The notes under the pieces: generated by a model | Seen by the model: only the letters and a program-made list of their open reading frames with translations | What the model was told of the DNA's origin: nothing | The model's database searches: none | Assembly: GCA_963715635.1 (NCBI GenBank) | Contig: OY970261.1 | Location: 62,001 to 126,000, forward strand | Direction of reading: 5' to 3' | Length of the DNA stretch: 64,000 nt | From: JAPKZH01 sp963715635 | GTDB lineage: Bacteria; Acidobacteriota; Aminicenantia; Aminicenantales; UBA4085 | Shown here: positions 27,484 to 35,711 of the stretch, one piece after another | Layout: every line of letters begins with the position of its first letter | How positions within the stretch are numbered: the stretch's first letter is position 1 | Made by a program: the position numbers and the translations under genes

Positions 27484-27604
27484 AAGGCCTCCTTGGTGAT
27501 GGGTATGGCAATGGGCCTTGGGAAAGGCGTTATTATAAGTCAGCTATTATATCACATTTCAGCCCGCTTGAGTTTTTCTGGGGCTGTGATATGCTTATTT
27601 GCCC
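27484..27604. promoter_or_regulatory. Divergent promoter region
   Basis: This 121-bp AT-rich gap serves the Fe-S/FAD gene (reverse) and the deacetylase gene (forward). Forward: TTGAGT (27568-27573), 16 bp, TATGCT (27590-27595), only 9 nt before the ATG at 27605. Reverse: two TATAAT-like hexamers are visible (about 27534-27556) without a clear -35. Confidence 0.3.
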
Positions 27605-28549
27605 ATGGGACTGCTCGATCTGTTCTTCGGAAAAAGATTCGCTTCCAAGTTCGTTTATAGCGAAGACTACTGGATGGTGGATATCGGAAAACACGTTTTT
27701 CCGGTCAAAAAATACCGGATGGTCTATGAGAAACTTTTGTCCCTGGGAGCGAAAAAGGACAATTTTATCCTCCCGCGGCCGGCTACCGATGAAGAGCTCT
27801 TGCTCGTCCATTCGGCCAAATACTTGAAAAAGCTGAAAACAGACGGGCTTTCTCACTCGGAAATCCAGTCCCTCGAGCTCCCCTATTCTCCCGAGCTTAT
27901 AAAATTCGCTTGGCTGTATGTCGGGGGAACGATCGTCGCTTCAGAACAGGCTTTAAAGGACGGCCTGGCCGTCCACATCGGCGGCGGTTTTCATCATGCC
28001 TTTCCCGACCATGGCGAGGGATTCTGCATTTTGAATGATGCGGCAGTGGCGCTGGAGAAGCTCAAGGCGGAGGGCAAAATCCAGAGAGCCATGGTCGTGG
28101 ACTGCGACCTCCATCAGGGCAATGGGACGGCCTTTATCTTCGCTAAAAAGGAGTATGCTTTTACGTTCTCCATCCACCAAATGGATATCTATCCGGCCGA
28201 AAAGCCTTCCAGCACCCTGGATGTGGGGCTTTGGGCGGGAGATGGCGATGATAAATACCTGGCCGCGCTTCATGAGCATTTTCCCCGGCTGTATCGCAAG
28301 TTCAAGCCCGATATCGTTTTTTATCTGGCCGGCGCCGACCCGCTCGTGGGAGACCAATTGGGCGGCCTGACCGTCACCAAGCACGGGCTTATGGAACGGG
28401 ACCTGATTATTATCGAAGGGGCGCGGCGGCTTCGCATTCCGCTCGTCATATTGTTTGCCGGCGGCTATGCCCGGGATGTCGAGGACAGTGTCGCTGTCCA
28501 CATCAACACGATCAAAGTGGCCCAGAAAGAGCAGAAAAGATTTTTTTAG
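27605..28549 (+). CDS. Histone-deacetylase-family (AcuC-like) deacetylase
   Basis: A 314-residue zinc-dependent deacetylase of the HDAC superfamily, which in bacteria acts on acetylated proteins, polyamines or other amides. Visible motifs are HIGGGFHHAFPDHGEGFC (active-site His pair) and VVDCDLHQGNGT (zinc-binding Asp/His), followed later by YLAGADPLVGDQLGG. The ATG at 27605 is taken as start; no Shine-Dalgarno is present and the putative -10 box is 9 nt upstream, so the mRNA may be leaderless. Its stop codon overlaps that of the convergent cutA gene. The substrate is unknown. Confidence 0.88.
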   Translation: MGLLDLFFGKRFASKFVYSEDYWMVDIGKHVFPVKKYRMVYEKLLSLGAKKDNFILPRPATDEELLLVHSAKYLKKLKTDGLSHSEIQSLELPYSPELIKFAWLYVGGTIVASEQALKDGLAVHIGGGFHHAFPDHGEGFCILNDAAVALEKLKAEGKIQRAMVVDCDLHQGNGTAFIFAKKEYAFTFSIHQMDIYPAEKPSSTLDVGLWAGDGDDKYLAALHEHFPRLYRKFKPDIVFYLAGADPLVGDQLGGLTVTKHGLMERDLIIIEGARRLRIPLVILFAGGYARDVEDSVAVHINTIKVAQKEQKRFF

Positions 28550-28863
28550 ACAGTGACCTTGCCCACCCATTTCAAGTAAGCTTCGGAGCCCTGGACGATG
28601 GGGACGGCGATGATCTCGGGGACCGTGTACGGGTGGATTTCCTTGAGCCTGGCCTCGAGCCGGGGATAGAGCGCGGATTTCGTTTTCACAAGGAGTACGC
28701 ACTCCTTGTCTTCGGAGATGCTGTCCTCCCACCAGTAAAAAGACCGGGAGACGGGCGAGACCGTGACGCAGGCCGCCAACCTCTCACCGACCAGGGTCTT
28801 GGCGATTTCCCAGCCTTTCTGCTCATAGGGCACCGTCGAAAGGACGAGAATGAAATCAGCCAT
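28546..28863 (-). CDS. cutA: CutA1-like divalent-ion tolerance protein
   Basis: A 105-residue small trimeric ferredoxin-like protein of the CutA1 family, complete in length. It has RLAACVTVSPVSRSFYWWED and the C-terminal HPYTVPEIIAVPI signature. The function is loosely linked to copper and divalent metal tolerance and protein homeostasis. It begins 5 nt after the stop of the M20 peptidase gene, so it is in the same transcript. It ends within the stop of the convergent deacetylase gene (TAA and TAG share bases at 28546-28549). Confidence 0.93.
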   Translation of the reverse strand: MADFILVLSTVPYEQKGWEIAKTLVGERLAACVTVSPVSRSFYWWEDSISEDKECVLLVKTKSALYPRLEARLKEIHPYTVPEIIAVPIVQGSEAYLKWVGKVTV

Positions 28864-28868
28864 GTCTT

Positions 28869-30095
28869 CTATTCTTGCAGAAAAATATGGGCAAAGACCT
28901 TGGCGTCCCCGACCATGTTGTCGATAATGCAGTATTCGTTGGGCTGATGGGCCGTCTCGTCGATGCGCGACCAGCAGGCGGCCTCAAAGCCGGCTCTGCG
29001 GAAAAGGGCGGCTACCGTCCCTCCGCCGATCCCCATCGCCTTTCCGTCCTTCCCGTAGACCTGCTTGACGGCTTTTTCCAAGGCGGAGACGACGGGCGCC
29101 TTGGCCGATGTCGGCGGGGCGGCCAGCGCCTTCTGATGCTCTTCGACGGTGATTTTGACCTTGAACTGCGCTTCGATCTTGACCATCAGCTCCTTGATCT
29201 TTGCTTGGACGTCTTCGACTTTGTAATTGGGAAGGATCCGGCTGTCCATATAGAAAATATCCTCGCCGGGGATTGTGTTGATGTTGGGAACGTTGGCCTC
29301 TTTTTTGGTCGGCTCGAATGTAGAAATCGGCGGGTCGAAAAGCGGGTCTTTGTGGGGAAACGTCTGGTAAAGCCCATTCAGCTCGGTAACCAGAAAGGAA
29401 GCGGCTTTGAAGCTGTTGATGCCTCTCTCCGGCATGGATCCGTGCGCCTGTTTTCCCAGCGTCTTGAACTTCAGCCAAAGGATGCTTTTTTCGGCGACCT
29501 CGATCAGCGTCCCGTCTTCGTTCCCCGCGTCGGGCACGATGATGATATCTTTGTGCCGAAAAACCTTGGCATGATGGAGGATGTAACCGAGGCCTTTCTC
29601 GCTCCCGGTCTCTTCATCCGCGACAAGGGCCAGGCCGATGTCGAAATTGGGCTTGAGGCCTTCCGCCTGGAAAGCCTTGACCGCATAGATCGAAGCGACC
29701 ATGTCCTGTTGATTGTCTTCGACGCCCCGGCCGTAGATTTTCCCGGCTTCCACCCAGGGCTTGAAGGGGTTTCCGCTCCAGAGCGACAATTCGCCCGGAG
29801 GGACGACGTCCGTGTGGGCCATGACCCAGATGGTCCTGGCCGAGCTTTTCCCGCGGTAGTAGGCCAGGACATTGGGACGGTAACCCGACGGGGCATCGAG
29901 GTCCGGGGCATTGATGACCTCGATGTCCTGGAACCCGTTTTCCCGGAGAAATTTGACCAGGAATTCGGCCTTTTTGACTTCGCCTTCGCCTCCGCTCGCG
30001 GGGGCGATGGCCGGCAGGGAGGCGAGCTTGATTTGCAGATTGATCATTTCGTCGCGATAGGAATCGATGCGATTAGAGATTTTTCCGAATGACAT
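28869..30095 (-). CDS. M20 family metallopeptidase
   Basis: A 408-residue cytosolic peptidase or deacylase of the ArgE/DapE/carboxypeptidase G2 group. Metal ligands are visible in WVMAHTDVVPPG (His, with Asp two residues on), GRGVEDNQQDM (bridging Asp) and ADEETGSEKG (catalytic Glu-Glu pair). The late KQVYGKDGKAMGIGGGTVA segment belongs to the catalytic domain after the dimerisation lid. No signal peptide is seen. AAGGAG lies shortly before the ATG. It heads a two-gene unit with cutA, and the probable substrate is a dipeptide or N-acyl amino acid. Confidence 0.9.
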   Translation of the reverse strand: MSFGKISNRIDSYRDEMINLQIKLASLPAIAPASGGEGEVKKAEFLVKFLRENGFQDIEVINAPDLDAPSGYRPNVLAYYRGKSSARTIWVMAHTDVVPPGELSLWSGNPFKPWVEAGKIYGRGVEDNQQDMVASIYAVKAFQAEGLKPNFDIGLALVADEETGSEKGLGYILHHAKVFRHKDIIIVPDAGNEDGTLIEVAEKSILWLKFKTLGKQAHGSMPERGINSFKAASFLVTELNGLYQTFPHKDPLFDPPISTFEPTKKEANVPNINTIPGEDIFYMDSRILPNYKVEDVQAKIKELMVKIEAQFKVKITVEEHQKALAAPPTSAKAPVVSALEKAVKQVYGKDGKAMGIGGGTVAALFRRAGFEAACWSRIDETAHQPNEYCIIDNMVGDAKVFAHIFLQE

Positions 30096-30131
30096 AGAGA
30101 CGCTCCTTGAGTGAGAAGGTCATTGAAAATG

Positions 30132-30160
30132 ACTATATCATCCGTCTTGAAAATTATCAA
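30132..30160 (-). promoter_or_regulatory. Promoter of the M20 peptidase-cutA unit
   Basis: Reverse strand TTGATA (30155-30160), 17 bp, TATAGT (30132-30137). It sits back to back with the forward promoter of the polysaccharide cluster. Confidence 0.45.
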
Positions 30161-30169
30161 GCCATCAAT

Positions 30170-30199
30170 TTGACTTTTAGAGGGTTTTGAGCATACATT
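30170..30199 (+). promoter_or_regulatory. Promoter of the polysaccharide cluster
   Basis: TTGACT (30170-30175), 18 bp, TACATT (30194-30199). The -10 box ends 8 nt before the ATG at 30208 and there is no Shine-Dalgarno, so the transcript would be leaderless or nearly so. Confidence 0.4.
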
Positions 30200-30207
30200 T
30201 AGACAAA

Positions 30208-31344
30208 ATGCGCATCGGCTTTGATATCCGCCCCTTTCTCAAGGAAGAGACGGGCGTCGGCGTCTATTTCAAGAACCTGCTCTTCGAGCTGGCCCGTCTC
30301 GATGCCGAGAATGAATACTACCTTTTTTCGGCGTCTTGGAAAGACAGATTCGAGTCGGCCAAGATCCCTCCGTTTAAAAAGAAACACTTCCGCGACCTGC
30401 GTTGGCCGGTGAAAGCGGTGAATGTTCTCTGGTATCAGTTGGGCCGGCCCCGGCTGGACTCCCTTTTCAAGACCGACCTGGACCTGACGCACTCTCCGAC
30501 GCCGATCATTCTTCCCACCCGGGGGAAAAAAATCGTCACGGTCTGCGACCTGTTCTTCATGGATGTTCCCGGAAAAGCGGACCGGGAGGCCCGTCGGCAT
30601 TTTTTTAGGGGAGCGAAACGCTCCCTTGACCAAGCCGACGGCATCCTCACCATCTCCGAGTTCACAAAAAAAGCCCTGATGGAAAGGTTCGGGCTCGCCG
30701 AAAACAAGATCAAAGTGACTTATCTGGGGCTCAACAGCGCTTTCTTGGAAGCGGCCGGCCGCGAAGAGCTTGACGCAGCCCGGCGAGCGCTCGATCTTCC
30801 TCCCGAATTTCTTCTTTTTGTCGGAGCGACCGAGCCGCGAAAAAATCTTTTGAACCTGATGGACGCGCTGGCTCTCGTTCATCGCAGATTCAAGAAAATT
30901 CCTCTTGTCCTGGTGGGGAGAAGGGGCGATGATCATGATCGCCTCATGGCCAGGATTGCCGCCCGCGGGCTCGGTCCATGGGTCAGGGTCCTCGGCTACC
31001 GCCCCGACCGCGATGTGAGGAATCTCTACCAGGCCGCCTCGGGGTTTGTTTTTCCCTCGTTCTGCGAGGGCTTCGGCCTGCCCCTGATTGAAGCCATGGC
31101 TTGCGGCGTGCCGGTCGCCGCATCGGGAGTCGCGGCTATGCCGGAGGTTGCCGGCGACGCCGCACTCTATTTTGATCCCGAGCGCCCAGACGACATGGCG
31201 GAAAAAATCAGTATGATCCTGCAAGATGAAGGCTTGAAGCAGGCCTTGATCCGGAAAGGCCGGACGAGGGCGCAGGATTTTCGATGGGAGAGAACCGCGT
31301 TGGAAACGCTGACTTTCTACGCGGCGGTGGCGGGGTTGGGATGA
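30208..31344 (+). CDS. Glycosyltransferase family 4
   Basis: A 378-residue GT-B fold retaining transferase, first gene of a surface-polysaccharide cluster. The N terminus MRIGFDIRPFLKEETGVGVY and the mid-protein LFVGATEPRKNLLNLMDAL fit the mannosyl/glucosyltransferase GT4 group. The donor-binding EX7E-type segment appears in PSFCEGFGLPLIEAMACGVP. The ATG at 30208 is preferred to an upstream in-frame TTG because it begins at the conserved Rossmann strand. Its last 4 bp overlap the next gene. The sugar donor is unknown. Confidence 0.88.
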   Translation: MRIGFDIRPFLKEETGVGVYFKNLLFELARLDAENEYYLFSASWKDRFESAKIPPFKKKHFRDLRWPVKAVNVLWYQLGRPRLDSLFKTDLDLTHSPTPIILPTRGKKIVTVCDLFFMDVPGKADREARRHFFRGAKRSLDQADGILTISEFTKKALMERFGLAENKIKVTYLGLNSAFLEAAGREELDAARRALDLPPEFLLFVGATEPRKNLLNLMDALALVHRRFKKIPLVLVGRRGDDHDRLMARIAARGLGPWVRVLGYRPDRDVRNLYQAASGFVFPSFCEGFGLPLIEAMACGVPVAASGVAAMPEVAGDAALYFDPERPDDMAEKISMILQDEGLKQALIRKGRTRAQDFRWERTALETLTFYAAVAGLG

Positions 31345-32513
31345 AGAATATCCTTTTTGTTTCACATTCCTCCGAGCTCAACGGTGCCGAGCTCTGGCTC
31401 CTGGATACGCTCAAAAAACTCGACCGGCAGAAGTACAGCCTGTTCCTGGTCGTGCCCCGGCCCGGACTCCTTGAAGAGGAAGCGCGATTCTCGGGCGTGC
31501 AAACGGAAATCGTGCCGATGAAGTGGTGGATTACGGAAGGGCCCAGGGCCTGGAAACAGCCCTTTGCCTGGCTCGTGAATGTCCGAAGCGTGTTTCGGTT
31601 GTCAAAGATGATCCGAAGACGAAAAATTGACCTGGTTTTTTCCAATTCTGCAGCTATGGCCAGCGGGGCGTTTGCCGCCCGAAGGAGGCATACCCCCCAT
31701 GTCTGGGCCATTCACGAGATTCTCAAGGGGGAGCGGGTGGTTGTCCGGTTTCTGTTCGGGCGCCGCGCTTTGGCCGGCCTGATCACCCGGTATTCCTCGA
31801 GAATCATCGTCAATTCCCGGGCCACCTTGAAAGCATTCCGTGACCTCGAACGCGTCGTCCTCATCCACAACGGGATCGAGGCAAAAGGCAGGGAAAGAGA
31901 CGTATACCGAGAGGCGAAGTTGAGAGAAGAGCTGAGGATCAGTGAAGACGATATCGTCATCGGGGTGGTCGGTAAGATCTACGAGGGAAAAGGGCAACGA
32001 GAAGCCGTTCAGGCTGTGGCCGAGCTCCTGCCCCAATTTCCCCAGATTAAGCTGCTTGTCGTGGGAGATACAAAAGACGCCCGCTATTATCGTGCCCTGC
32101 AGCAGCTTGTCCTCCAAAAGGGCCTTGAGAAAAACGTTGCTTTTATGGGTTACCGGCGCGACCTGCCCGACCTCATGGGCCTCATGAGAGTAATGGTCAT
32201 CGCCTCCGTGGTGGAATCTTTCGGCCGAGTGGCGCTGCAGGCCATGGCGGCGGGCATTCCTGTGCTGGCCGTCGGGGTCGGGGGACTTCCCGAGATCATC
32301 CGGCACGGCCAAGACGGATTTCTGATCGAGTCGAGACAGCCTGAGTTGATCGCAGGGGCCTTGCGCGAGATCTTGAACGATCCGGGACGCGTCCTCCGGG
32401 TAATCCACGGGGCGCTCCAAACGGTCCGGGAACAATTTTCGCTGGAGGAGCAGGTCCAGAAGATCGAGCGGGTGATCGACGAATGCCTGGAATTCGCAAA
32501 GCGAAAAAAATGA
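31341..32513 (+). CDS. Glycosyltransferase family 4
   Basis: A 390-residue GT-B enzyme starting MKNILFVSHSSELNGAELWL, the acceptor-domain motif of many GT4 proteins. The C-terminal half has VIGVVGKIYEGKGQREAVQA and ESFGRVALQAMAAGIPVLA, the nucleotide-sugar-binding EX7E region. The start overlaps the preceding stop (ATGA), so translation is coupled. It follows another GT4 and precedes a GT2, consistent with stepwise assembly of a repeat unit on a lipid carrier at the inner membrane. Confidence 0.88.
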   Translation: MKNILFVSHSSELNGAELWLLDTLKKLDRQKYSLFLVVPRPGLLEEEARFSGVQTEIVPMKWWITEGPRAWKQPFAWLVNVRSVFRLSKMIRRRKIDLVFSNSAAMASGAFAARRRHTPHVWAIHEILKGERVVVRFLFGRRALAGLITRYSSRIIVNSRATLKAFRDLERVVLIHNGIEAKGRERDVYREAKLREELRISEDDIVIGVVGKIYEGKGQREAVQAVAELLPQFPQIKLLVVGDTKDARYYRALQQLVLQKGLEKNVAFMGYRRDLPDLMGLMRVMVIASVVESFGRVALQAMAAGIPVLAVGVGGLPEIIRHGQDGFLIESRQPELIAGALREILNDPGRVLRVIHGALQTVREQFSLEEQVQKIERVIDECLEFAKRKK

Positions 32514-32526
32514 TCACGGGCAGATA

Positions 32527-33408
32527 ATGAAACTCTCGGTCGTCCTGGTCAACTTCAACGATCGAAATCACTTGGGGGAATGTCTGTCCGCCATTGAAAA
32601 TACCGCGGATTCCCTGGACTACGAGGTGATTGTCGTCGATAACGACTCGGCCGACGGGAGCCAAACGTATATCGCCCACAATTTTCCTAAAGTCAAGCTG
32701 ATCGCCAACAGCGAGAACGTCGGCTTTGCCAGGGCCAATAATCAGGGCTGGCGGGAAAGCCGCGGAGAATTTGTCCTTTTTTTGAATACGGATGCGGCCG
32801 TCCAGCCGGGTGCCTTGAGCCGGTTGTTGGATGAGCTCAAATCCAATCCCGAAGCGGGCGCCGTCGGCCCGGCGCTCTTTCGGGGACGCCGTGCCTACCA
32901 GGTTTCTTTTGGCCGGCGGGTGAGTTTCTTTTCCCAGTTTCTGCAAAAGTTGGTCTTGAATCCCTTCTATAAAATCGTGCTGAAGCGGAGCCGGAACAAG
33001 AGGAGCGTCGGCTGGCTGAGCGCGGCCTGTCTCCTCGTCCGCAGGGCTGCCCTGGAAAGCGTGGCGGGCTTCGATGAAAATTTTTTTATCTATTTTGAAG
33101 ATATCGACCTCTGTTTCAGAATCGGAAAAGCCGGTTGGATGCTCGTTTATCTTCCGCAGGCGAAGGTCCTGCACGAGGGCGGCGCGACGACCTCGCTGCA
33201 CTTTGTCCCGAGCCGGCTCGAATACAGAAAAAGCCAACTGGCCTTTTATCACAAACACAATTCAAAGACCTCGCAGTTCCTGCTGCGCCTTTACCTCAGG
33301 CTGAATATCCGTCTCCTGGCTTGGCGGGGGAGTTTTCGAGGAGAGTCGGGGGAGTGGCTGCGCGAGCAATATGCCGGGTTACTGAAAGGGCGTCGAGAGG
33401 GCGCGTGA
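32527..33408 (+). CDS. Glycosyltransferase family 2, rhamnosyltransferase-like
   Basis: A 293-residue GT-A inverting transferase. It opens MKLSVVLVNFNDRNHLGECL and has the nucleotide-binding VIVVDNDSADGS, the metal-binding LFLNTDAAV (DxD-like) and FFIYFEDIDLCFRIGKAGW near residue 190. This pattern matches WbbL-type rhamnosyl or related transferases. A hydrophobic or helical C-terminal tail follows the catalytic domain. The stop overlaps the next GTG start by 4 bp. Confidence 0.87.
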   Translation: MKLSVVLVNFNDRNHLGECLSAIENTADSLDYEVIVVDNDSADGSQTYIAHNFPKVKLIANSENVGFARANNQGWRESRGEFVLFLNTDAAVQPGALSRLLDELKSNPEAGAVGPALFRGRRAYQVSFGRRVSFFSQFLQKLVLNPFYKIVLKRSRNKRSVGWLSAACLLVRRAALESVAGFDENFFIYFEDIDLCFRIGKAGWMLVYLPQAKVLHEGGATTSLHFVPSRLEYRKSQLAFYHKHNSKTSQFLLRLYLRLNIRLLAWRGSFRGESGEWLREQYAGLLKGRREGA

Positions 33409-34562
33409 GAAAGATCAGGGTCCTGGAGATGATCGACCGGCCTTCTTTGGGGGGAGGGCAGGCCGCACTCTTGTCTCTGGCCGCTCATCTGGATAAGGAG
33501 CGGTTCGAGGTCTTTGTCGGCGCGAAAGACGGCGGGCCGCTGGCCGATGAGGCCCGGAATCTCGACCTCCAGTTTCTTCCGCTGCCCTTCAAAAAAAAAT
33601 ACAGCCGCTTTGTCATTCGAAGGATCAAGCGCATTCTTGAAAAAAATGAGATCGACATCCTCCATACCCACGGCGGCATCGCCGGCTGGTTCGGGCGGCG
33701 GGCGGCGATAAAAAGCAAAACGCGCGTCATTGTCCACACGCTCCACGGCATCCACTATCTGCACTACCGGAACAAAGCTCTCAGGTCTCTCTATATTCTG
33801 CTCGAAAGGAGTCTTTCGCGCCGATCGGACGCGGTCATTTTTGTTTCCGAGGCGGATCTAAAAAAGGGCGAGCGGCATAGGCTGGCGCCCGAAGCGAAAA
33901 GGATTTTGATAAGAAACGGCATCGATGTCGCCGGATTCCGAGAGACGGAAATCTTGGAAAAGAAGAAAAAAGAACTGAAATGGAGGCTGAAATTGGACCC
34001 GCCGATAGTGGGGACCGTCGCCCGCCTCCATCGTCAGAAAGGCGTCATTGATCTCATGCAGGCGGCCGCCGAAATCCATCGCAGTTCGCCCCAGGCAAAA
34101 ATCGTTGTGGTCGGAGGCGGGCCCTTGGAACAGGCCCTGAGAAAAAAGGCGCAAAAACTCGGCCTGGAAAGATTTTTTGTCATGCTGGGAGAACGAGCAG
34201 ATGCCCGCGAGCTTCTTTCGCTGTTTGACATCTTTGTCCTGCCGTCCCTTTGGGAAGGGCTGCCATTGGTGTTGCTCGAAGCGGCTGCCCTGGGAAAGCC
34301 AATCGTCGCTACGAATATAGACGGCGTTCGTGAGGTCATCCGGGGCGGGGAAACAGGCCTTCTTGTCGAACCCGGGAACGCCGGGGCGCTCGCTGAAGCC
34401 GTCCTCCGCCTACTTCAAGACAGGAATTTTGCGGCCGGCCTTGCGGAGCGGGCCAAGGCGTCTATCCCTTCCCGGTTCCAACTGTCCAGGATGGTCGAAG
34501 AAACGGAACAGCTTTATTTAAAGCTGTTTGAACGAAGAAAATCGATAAGCCCTTCAAATTGA
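33405..34562 (+). CDS. Glycosyltransferase family 4
   Basis: A 385-residue GT-B enzyme. The GTG at 33405 overlaps the TGA of the previous gene (GTGA) and gives the expected N terminus (M)RKIRVLEMIDRPSLGGGQAA. Donor-domain motifs include VGTVARLHRQKGVIDLMQA and PSLWEGLPLVLLEAAALGKP. The frame is open well upstream, but that part overlaps the GT2 gene and is not coding-like. The stop codon contains part of the -35 box of a second promoter. Confidence 0.87.
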   Translation: MRKIRVLEMIDRPSLGGGQAALLSLAAHLDKERFEVFVGAKDGGPLADEARNLDLQFLPLPFKKKYSRFVIRRIKRILEKNEIDILHTHGGIAGWFGRRAAIKSKTRVIVHTLHGIHYLHYRNKALRSLYILLERSLSRRSDAVIFVSEADLKKGERHRLAPEAKRILIRNGIDVAGFRETEILEKKKKELKWRLKLDPPIVGTVARLHRQKGVIDLMQAAAEIHRSSPQAKIVVVGGGPLEQALRKKAQKLGLERFFVMLGERADARELLSLFDIFVLPSLWEGLPLVLLEAAALGKPIVATNIDGVREVIRGGETGLLVEPGNAGALAEAVLRLLQDRNFAAGLAERAKASIPSRFQLSRMVEETEQLYLKLFERRKSISPSN

Positions 34563-34587
34563 CAATTTTCGAACCCCCCCTTATAAT
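34559..34587 (+). promoter_or_regulatory. Internal consensus promoter in the polysaccharide cluster
   Basis: TTGACA (34559-34564), 17 bp, TATAAT (34582-34587), matching consensus at all 12 positions. It starts inside the preceding stop codon. The next ATG lies only 8 nt after the -10 box, so the product would be a leaderless mRNA. Confidence 0.65.
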
Positions 34588-34595
34588 CAGCTCAA

Positions 34596-35711
34596 ATGGA
34601 GAACATCAAGGTCGCTCTCGTCCATGATTGGCTAACGGGAAGGCGGGGGGGAGAAAAAGTCCTCGAAGTCCTGGCCGACATTTTTCCCCGGGCGCCTATC
34701 TATACGCTCTTTCATTTTCAGGGAAGCCAGGCTCCCGCTATCGAGAAGCGGGAGATCCGGACGAGCTTTCTCCAAAGGTGGCCTTTTTTGCGAAAGCATT
34801 ACCGCTCTTACCTTCCCCTTTTTCCTCTGGCCGCCGAGCTCTTCGACCTGCAGGAATTCGAGCTCGTCATCTCCAGCTCGCACTGCGTAGCCAAGGGCGT
34901 CATTCCCCACCCGGACGCGCTCCACATTTCTTATCTCCATTCCCCTGTGCGCTATGCCTGGAATCAGTATTTTTCCTATTTTTCGCCGCGGCAATTATCG
35001 TTTTTCTCCAAAATCTTCATCCCGCCGGTCATTCATTATTTGAGGATCTGGGATGAGTCGGCTTCGGCCCGGGTCGACCATTTTGTGGCCAATTCGGCGA
35101 ACGTCGCCCGCCGGATCGAAAAGTATTACAGGCGCGGCGCCGATGTCGTCCACCCACCCGTCGATTCCGACTTTTTCCGGCCCGCCGAAGGCCGTGGCGA
35201 GGATTATTTCCTGATCGTTTCCGCGCTTGTCCCTTATAAAATGATCGGCCTGGCCGTCAGGGCTTTTCAGCGCCACGGCGCCCGGCTCAAAATCGTGGGC
35301 CAGGGGCCGGATGATCGGAAGCTGAGAAAGCTGGCCGCTGCGAACATCGAGTTCATCGGCGCCGTCGATTCGTCCTCGCTTCTCCGTCTTTACCAGGGCG
35401 CCCGGGCGCTCATCCTGCCGGGCGAGGAGGACTTCGGCATCACCGCTCTCGAGGCCCAAGCCTGCGGAACGCCCGTGATCGCCTACGGCAGGGGCGGCTC
35501 CTTGGAAACCGTCATCGTAGGAAAAACGGGCTTGTTCTTCCCCGAGCCGAGGGTCGAGAGCCTCCTGGTTGCGCTTGACAAATTCCAGGGCTTAGAATTT
35601 AATAAGCCTGATATCCGGTCCCACGCGTTGAACTTCTCGCGGGACGTTTTCAAGGAAAAAATCCAGGCCCTGATCCGGCGGAAGTGGCTGGAGTTTAAGG
35701 AAGCCAAGTGA
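34596..35711 (+). CDS. Glycosyltransferase family 4
   Basis: A 371-residue GT-B protein starting MENIKVALVHDWLTGRRGGE, typical of a mannosyltransferase-like GT4 group. SYLHSPVRYAWNQYF, VANSANVARRIEKYYRRGADVV and LPGEEDFGITALEAQACGTP are recognisable acceptor and donor segments. No Shine-Dalgarno precedes the ATG, and a perfect promoter ends 8 nt before it. It overlaps the following polyprenyl-phosphate sugar transferase by 4 bp (GTGA), so the two are expressed together from the internal promoter. Confidence 0.88.
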   Translation: MENIKVALVHDWLTGRRGGEKVLEVLADIFPRAPIYTLFHFQGSQAPAIEKREIRTSFLQRWPFLRKHYRSYLPLFPLAAELFDLQEFELVISSSHCVAKGVIPHPDALHISYLHSPVRYAWNQYFSYFSPRQLSFFSKIFIPPVIHYLRIWDESASARVDHFVANSANVARRIEKYYRRGADVVHPPVDSDFFRPAEGRGEDYFLIVSALVPYKMIGLAVRAFQRHGARLKIVGQGPDDRKLRKLAAANIEFIGAVDSSSLLRLYQGARALILPGEEDFGITALEAQACGTPVIAYGRGGSLETVIVGKTGLFFPEPRVESLLVALDKFQGLEFNKPDIRSHALNFSRDVFKEKIQALIRRKWLEFKEAK

